A DNA stretch of 18,520 nt from UBA2862 sp045637485. GTDB lineage: Bacteria; Bacillota; Clostridia; Christensenellales; Aristaeellaceae. Location: the NCBI GenBank assembly GCA_045637485.1, contig JAZTZK010000095.1:1-18520 (forward strand), read 5' to 3'. Below the pieces are notes generated by a model that saw only the letters and a list, made by a program, of their open reading frames with translations, had not been told where the DNA came from and made no database searches. This document shows positions 14,474 through 18,520 of the stretch, in pieces. How positions within the stretch are numbered: the stretch's first letter is position 1; each line of letters begins with the position of its first letter. Position numbers and translations under genes: made by a program.

Positions 14474-15826
14474 TCAGAACTTGGCCCAAATCTCCTGCGC
14501 CTCGGCCCAGAACTGGTCTGCGGCCTCCTGCGCGCTGGCAAACTTGCCCTCCGCAAGGCCCTGGAAATAGGTCTTCTTCAGCACGTCGGAAATCTCCTCG
14601 TTGGCGGCGGGCTCCGCGGGGCTGGAGTTCGCGGCGTCCGGCATGGAGCCGATCAGGTCGATGATGGTGTAGACCTTTGCGGTCACCTCATTGGTCAGCT
14701 CGGTATCCGCTTTCAGCGCGGCCAGCACGTCGCTGTTGATGGAAACGCCGCGCTCGCAGTTCAGGATGCGGTTGGCCTCGATGCTGTTTACGAAGAAGTT
14801 CATGAAGTTGGCGGCCATCTCCTTGTCCTCGCAGCCCTTCCACATGCTCATCTCCTGGCTGGAGCGCACGACCATGCCGCTCTGGCCGTCGGCGTAGACG
14901 CGCGGGATGGTGGCCAGCTCGAGGGTGATGCCGCTCTCGCTCGCGACATTGCTCAGCGCCTGGAACTGGTTGGAGGACAGCATGACAATGCCGGCGTCGC
15001 CGAAGGCGATCCAGTCGGCTTCGATGTTCTGGCCGATCTCATTCTGGATGCCGTAATCGGCAATGGCGCCCTCCTTCTGAAGGGTGGTCAGCAGCTCGAA
15101 GATGTAGGCCAGGGGCTCGGTGTCGCCGTTGAAGGCGAAGTCGGAGCCGTCCATGGCGTAGAAGTTATAGCCCTCCTTCCACTGGGTAACGGTAGAGAAG
15201 GCGAGAGAGTTGTACTCCAGGGTGGTGACGGCAGGATTGCCGGTGGCCTCATGGATCTTGCGAGCCGCGTCGGCGAAGTCGTCCCAGGTCCAGTTCTCGG
15301 TGGGATAGGAAACGCCAGCCTCGTCGAAGATCGCCGGGTTGTACGCGAAGCAGCGGGCGTTGGTGCCGTTGGACATGCCGGTCACGTCGCCGTTGGCCTG
15401 GTTGATGGTCGTGGCGAGCATCGCCGGGCTGATGGCGGTGGTATCGATGGTGCCATCCTCGATCCAGGCGTTCAGGGGCTCGATGGTGTCGTAGTAGGTC
15501 AGCCAGTTGTTGCCCATCTGGAATACGTCGGGCAGGTCGTTGGCCGCCATCTTGGCCTGGAACTGGGTCCAGTAGGTGCCGCCGTCATAATACTCGAATT
15601 CGACGGTCGCGCCGGTCTTCTCCTCCCACAGGTGGATGACCTCCTCGGTCATGCGGGCGCGGGTGTCGGAGCCCCACCACATCAGCGACAGCGTCTTTCC
15701 GCTGTAGTCGGGATACTGGTAGCCTTCCGCATTGACATTGTTCCAGCCCTCCGCCTTTTCAGCAAAGGCCGGCATGGCGCACAGCATGGCTGCCACGAGC
15801 AACAGGGCGATGATGGTCTTCCTCAT
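14474..15826 (-). CDS. Extracellular solute-binding protein of a CUT1 sugar ABC transporter
   Basis: The protein has 450 residues from the ATG at 15826 (GGAGG 15840-15836, spacing 9); the in-frame ATG at 15835 abuts that site and is rejected. The signal peptide MRKTIIALLLVAAMLCAMPAFA ends at about residue 22 before EKAEG. The Cys at 16 is in AMLC, not a proper lipobox, so cleavage by signal peptidase I looks more likely than lipoprotein anchoring, which is unusual for a Gram-positive binding protein. The mature part has the family pattern: KTLSLMWWGSDTRARMTEEVIHLWEEKTG, MAANDLPDVFQMG, a Trp-rich middle and a helical C-terminal lobe. Many aromatic residues suit carbohydrate stacking. It is led by a perfect consensus promoter. 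Confidence 0.93.
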   Translation of the reverse strand: MRKTIIALLLVAAMLCAMPAFAEKAEGWNNVNAEGYQYPDYSGKTLSLMWWGSDTRARMTEEVIHLWEEKTGATVEFEYYDGGTYWTQFQAKMAANDLPDVFQMGNNWLTYYDTIEPLNAWIEDGTIDTTAISPAMLATTINQANGDVTGMSNGTNARCFAYNPAIFDEAGVSYPTENWTWDDFADAARKIHEATGNPAVTTLEYNSLAFSTVTQWKEGYNFYAMDGSDFAFNGDTEPLAYIFELLTTLQKEGAIADYGIQNEIGQNIEADWIAFGDAGIVMLSSNQFQALSNVASESGITLELATIPRVYADGQSGMVVRSSQEMSMWKGCEDKEMAANFMNFFVNSIEANRILNCERGVSINSDVLAALKADTELTNEVTAKVYTIIDLIGSMPDAANSSPAEPAANEEISDVLKKTYFQGLAEGKFASAQEAADQFWAEAQEIWAKF

Positions 15827-15854
15827 AAACGGCATCCTCCTATTCATATTGCTC

Positions 15855-15893
15855 AACTTGTTCTGATCACAAATACAGCATATCACACAAGTT
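15855..15893 (-). promoter_or_regulatory. Inverted repeat at the start of the transporter transcript
   Basis: AACTTGT (15855-15861) and ACAAGTT (15887-15893) are perfect 7-bp complements 25 nt apart, just downstream of the expected transcript start. Two ATCACA copies (about 15866-15871 and 15882-15887) lie between or next to the arms. This could be a pair of operator half-sites or a 5'-UTR hairpin. Confidence 0.4.
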
Positions 15894-15902
15894 TCGTTTC
15901 AT

Positions 15903-15931
15903 ATTATAACGGTATTGTCCCCATATGTCAA
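15903..15931 (-). promoter_or_regulatory. Perfect consensus sigma-A promoter of the transporter operon
   Basis: On the minus strand TTGACA (15931-15926), exactly 17 nt, TATAAT (15908-15903). Both hexamers are 6/6. The transcript would start near 15896, about 70 nt before the ATG at 15826. A promoter this strong normally needs repression, which fits the inverted repeat directly downstream. Confidence 0.85.
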
Positions 15932-15962
15932 GTATTTGTTGAATCAAAGCGGCGCAGGCGCA

Positions 15963-16046
15963 CGTATGATGTTACCATTCACCCTTGCGGCGAACCGCTA
16001 CGGATATGTGCCAATCGGCTTGAAAGGTGAATGGTAACCGTATGCT
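15963..16046. mobile_element. Putative miniature inverted-repeat element (68 bp) with 8-bp flanking duplication
   Basis: GTTACCATTCACC (15971-15983) and GGTGAATGGTAAC (16026-16038) form a perfect 13-bp terminal inverted repeat around 42 bp. Directly outside lie CGTATGAT (15963-15970) and CGTATGCT (16039-16046), a 7-of-8 direct repeat that fits an aged target-site duplication. On the minus strand the interior can fold two small stems, GCC-GATT-GGC and GCGG-TTCG-CCGC, giving a three-way-junction RNA. It begins 5 nt after the GH95-like stop codon. It carries no protein. The alternative is a structured RNA or terminator without mobility; no T-run follows. Confidence 0.5.
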
Positions 16047-16051
16047 GCCCT

Positions 16052-18448
16052 TCACCGTGCGCAAATCTCCAGGATGTCGCCGGGTTGTGTATCGATTTCC
16101 AGCGCGTCCCCTTCAAGCGCCACGCCGTTGACCATCGCAGTCCGCTTCGGCCACGGGTTTTCCAATCTCAGCCGTCCACCCACAGGACAGGATACGCGAG
16201 CCTCCGACACCTCGCCCTCCCGCAGCGTCGCGTCCACCACGAAGCCGCCCCGGGCGCGCAATCCAAAGAAAGCGGCGTTGCCCATCAGCTTTCTCGGCCA
16301 TACGGGGAACAGCCTTATCGTGCCCTGATGGGACAGCAGCATCATCTCCTGGAGCGTGTTGGGCACAGTGGAAAGGTTCTCAATGCCGTGGGGATTGCCC
16401 TTCACAAACCCGTTGGGCATGCCTGTTTTTGTGAGCTTGTCCTTCAATTCCCGCAGTATGCACTCCGGATCGTAGCCCACGCGAACCGCCGCGGGAAAGA
16501 ACAGGCATCCCAGATTCGTGGCGTTCCAGGCGCCGCTGGCTATCACCTGGTCAGAGGCGTTCTCCCTGTTTGCCAGCGCGCGCTCCATCTCAGACAGCGC
16601 CGCGACGGTATTGCGCGCCACAGTCAGCTCCTGAGCATGTGAATCCAGGCCGATGGCGCCTGCGGGATAGATCTGCATCACGTTTCCGGGGAAGTTCAGC
16701 GACCACTTGCCGCCCTTGCCCTCGTTCAGGAAAACGGGCATTTGCTTCATGGCCTCGGGCAAGAGCGCCTGCACGGTAAGCCTGCCCTCGTTCCAGAGCG
16801 TCGGATTATCCTCTATTTCACCGATCGTGCCCACCGGATAGGGGGCCAGCTTCTTCAAAATGTCCCGCCATGTATCCCTGCGCGCCCCGTCCACCCCCAG
16901 CCATTCGCTGGCATCGATCATATCGGCAAAGAAGCCGCGCAGGTAGCCCAGCGTGTTGGCGGGATCCTCGGGCACGCCGTTTTCCAATACATCGCGGGTG
17001 ACCCGCTCGTGCATGCCGTCGTCCACCACGTGGAACACCCCGTCCCGTTCCACCAGATCATGCTCCCAGAACTCCGCCACGGCGCTCAGGTACGGATAGA
17101 CCTTCAACAGATAATCCCTGTCCATGGAAAGCCGCCAGCGCAGCAGCATGTTCAGCGCGCCGTGCACCGCCGGGGATTTCATGTGCAACAGCAGCGCTTC
17201 GCTGACCATGCCGACAGGCCCCAGGCCCAGGGGCAGATAGACGCCGGGATGCTTCAACAGTCGCAGGCTCATCTCCCGGCCGATGTCGAGCATGGCCAGA
17301 TAGGGCGCGTCGTGGGGATCGGACTGTTCAAAGTGGCCGGACGCCAACAACCCCAGGTAGGGCGACTGATGATTGTAATTGATCTTGTAATTTCCGTTCC
17401 AGGCCATGCGGTCGAATGTGGATATGCCCAGTATGTTCGGTGGATAGTCCGGATCCCTGGAGAGGCTGGCCAGCATGTACTGGGACAGATAATAATGGGT
17501 CATCAGCTGGGCGTCGTCCACCCGGATACCGGAGGTATTCCAGAAGTCACGCCACCAGATCTCATGGGCCGCGCGCAATCCGTCCAAATCGTTACCGGTG
17601 ATCCAACGGGCGCGGGAGCGGGCATATTCCACGGGCCGTGCCGTCTTGGCCCAGCTTCGCAGGGCGACGACGCATTCTATCCGCTCGCCGGGGCGAAGGT
17701 GGGCGTGAGTCTCCTCCCGGCCCAGGAATCGAGCGCCGTAGGCCAGCCGGGTCGGCACGTCCACGCCGTCCGAAAACTCCCGCCAGCCCCAGGCGACGCC
17801 CCGGCTGACGTTGCGCACCTGCAGGGGTTTTCCGCCCACGAGTCCCTTGAACGTCCCGGCGAGCGGTTCGTCGTCCTCGCAATCCCCCATGCAGTCCACG
17901 TAATCGTCGCAGCCCTTGCCCGGCTCGTTGGGAAACAGGAGCTCAAAGGACAGGTCGCACTCCAGGTTCCCGGTAAAGGTCACCACAAGCAAATTTTCCC
18001 TCGCCGCAACCCAGCTGTCGATATGCAGTGCCCGTTCGTCCGCCAGCGCGAAGGTGGCATGGGTGGTGGCATCCTCAAAGGTCTGCTTCACATCATAGGT
18101 GGCATCCGCCAGCTGGGGAATATCGAACACCAATCGACCCAGGGGCCGGGGACTGCCCAGCGCCACTGCCGGCTCTCGTTTGGCCACGCCGTTGTCATGG
18201 AAGAACTCGTAGTTGGGATTGGAGGTCATCTGCCAGAAATCGTTAGTGGTCAGCCAGAACTGGGGCCATCGGGGCGGCCCGGCAAAGGCGACCAGCATAT
18301 CGCCGTTACCGAGCACAGGCGCGTCGATCTTCGTGCCCGCGTGGGCCCAGACGCGCCACCGGCCGCCCCCGGAGACGTCCACGCCCCCGGCCGGAACCAG
18401 CCTGGGCGGCTGTGTAAAGTGATTGTGCAGATTTTTGACGTAATTCAT
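16052..18448 (-). CDS. GH95-like glycoside hydrolase (alpha-L-fucosidase / alpha-L-galactosidase family)
   Basis: The protein has 798 residues from the ATG at 18448 (AAAGG 18462-18458, spacing 9). The longer reading from 18514 adds 22 Arg-rich residues without a site and is rejected. Layout is as in GH95: N-terminal beta-sandwich (about 1-280, with ILGNGDMLVAFAG-like opening VLGNGDML), an (alpha/alpha)6 barrel (about 300-690) with WNGNYKINYNHQSPYLG (350-366) at the position of the conserved Asn-x-Asn region, then NTLQEMMLLSHQGTIRLFPVWP (697-718) and GLRARGGFVVDA, a very characteristic GH95 end, and a C-terminal beta domain. Family enzymes remove terminal alpha-L-fucose or alpha-L-galactose. 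There is no signal peptide, so it is cytoplasmic. It lies upstream of the transporter operon on the same strand. Confidence 0.8.
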   Translation of the reverse strand: MNYVKNLHNHFTQPPRLVPAGGVDVSGGGRWRVWAHAGTKIDAPVLGNGDMLVAFAGPPRWPQFWLTTNDFWQMTSNPNYEFFHDNGVAKREPAVALGSPRPLGRLVFDIPQLADATYDVKQTFEDATTHATFALADERALHIDSWVAARENLLVVTFTGNLECDLSFELLFPNEPGKGCDDYVDCMGDCEDDEPLAGTFKGLVGGKPLQVRNVSRGVAWGWREFSDGVDVPTRLAYGARFLGREETHAHLRPGERIECVVALRSWAKTARPVEYARSRARWITGNDLDGLRAAHEIWWRDFWNTSGIRVDDAQLMTHYYLSQYMLASLSRDPDYPPNILGISTFDRMAWNGNYKINYNHQSPYLGLLASGHFEQSDPHDAPYLAMLDIGREMSLRLLKHPGVYLPLGLGPVGMVSEALLLHMKSPAVHGALNMLLRWRLSMDRDYLLKVYPYLSAVAEFWEHDLVERDGVFHVVDDGMHERVTRDVLENGVPEDPANTLGYLRGFFADMIDASEWLGVDGARRDTWRDILKKLAPYPVGTIGEIEDNPTLWNEGRLTVQALLPEAMKQMPVFLNEGKGGKWSLNFPGNVMQIYPAGAIGLDSHAQELTVARNTVAALSEMERALANRENASDQVIASGAWNATNLGCLFFPAAVRVGYDPECILRELKDKLTKTGMPNGFVKGNPHGIENLSTVPNTLQEMMLLSHQGTIRLFPVWPRKLMGNAAFFGLRARGGFVVDATLREGEVSEARVSCPVGGRLRLENPWPKRTAMVNGVALEGDALEIDTQPGDILEICAR

Positions 18449-18520
18449 ATTCGATCGCCTTTCGCCATGCTGCCCGCAGGTTCTCGCGCTCCCCGGCGGA
18501 CATGCGCGGCGCATAGCAGT
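18445..18520 (-). other. Possible end of an upstream gene overlapping the GH95-like start
   Basis: A minus-strand frame entering from the window edge ends in TGA at 18447-18445, overlapping the GH95-like ATG as ATGA. Its last residues would be REPAGSMAKGDRI. This 4-nt overlap is the usual form of translational coupling in operons, and would explain the weak ribosome site of the GH95-like gene. Too little is in the window to identify the gene. Confidence 0.3.

Noticed and set aside
15971..16038. Integron attC-like site or known riboswitch
   Set aside because: The arms do not carry the attC core pattern GTTRRRY/RYYYAAC in the right places, and the conserved interior of common riboswitch classes was not recognised. 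The flanking 8-bp duplication favours a mobile element.
18306..18503. Minus-strand frame beginning SAGERENLRAAWRKAIEYEL
   Set aside because: It overlaps the N-terminal coding region of the GH95-like gene in another frame and stops inside it; it has no ribosome site.
1..18520. tRNA, rRNA or CRISPR arrays
   Set aside because: No cloverleaf with tRNA consensus loops, no rRNA-like stretch and no regularly spaced repeats were seen on reading through the window; a profile search could not be run.

Overview
The window looks like a high-GC, Gram-positive Clostridia-type genome (Bacillota). The signs are strong GGAGG ribosome binding sites, sigma-A promoters that are mostly of the extended -10 type (TGnTATAAT), an LCP wall-polymer ligase, an MreB paralogue, an OmpR/EnvZ-type two-component pair, and a CUT1 sugar importer with no ATPase gene beside it. 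The organism assignment is inference; no rRNA or marker gene is present.

Layout. (1) 1-365 is AT-rich and unlike everything after it. It holds the tail of a SCIFF six-cysteine peptide, an intercistronic hairpin with a T-run, and the first 76 codons of the SCIFF radical-SAM maturase. At about 358-375 this breaks into GC-rich DNA, inside a minus-strand M18 aminopeptidase gene that is also cut. Two unrelated genes are truncated at one point, so this is either a chimeric contig or a real illegitimate join. (2) 366-2961, minus strand: a divergent MreB-like actin, a YgjP-type metallopeptidase and the broken M18 aminopeptidase, behind one promoter. (3) 2981-4926: a HAD phosphatase (minus) divergent from an LCP protein (plus). 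(4) 4953-8573, minus strand: a secreted parvulin-like chaperone, then an OmpR-type regulator and its histidine kinase, a probable envelope-stress or secretion module. (5) 8886-18448: a carbohydrate-utilisation locus. The plus strand carries GH43-like, MGH1/GH63-like and GH140-like (apiosidase-like, DUF4038) enzymes with 38-nt gaps between them. The minus strand carries a GH95-like enzyme, then a solute-binding protein and two permeases under a perfect consensus promoter.

How the genes work together (inference). The binding protein and permeases import an oligosaccharide, and the four glycosidases, none with a signal peptide, dismantle it in the cytoplasm. GH95, GH140 and GH43 families meet in pectin side-chain breakdown, including rhamnogalacturonan II, so a plant pectin fragment is a reasonable guess but is not shown by the sequence.

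The most unusual items are the 358-375 junction, an MreB paralogue without the EEP catalytic motif, a 68-bp miniature inverted-repeat element with a near-perfect 8-bp target duplication at 15963-16046, and a parvulin domain split by a Pro/Glu-rich insert.
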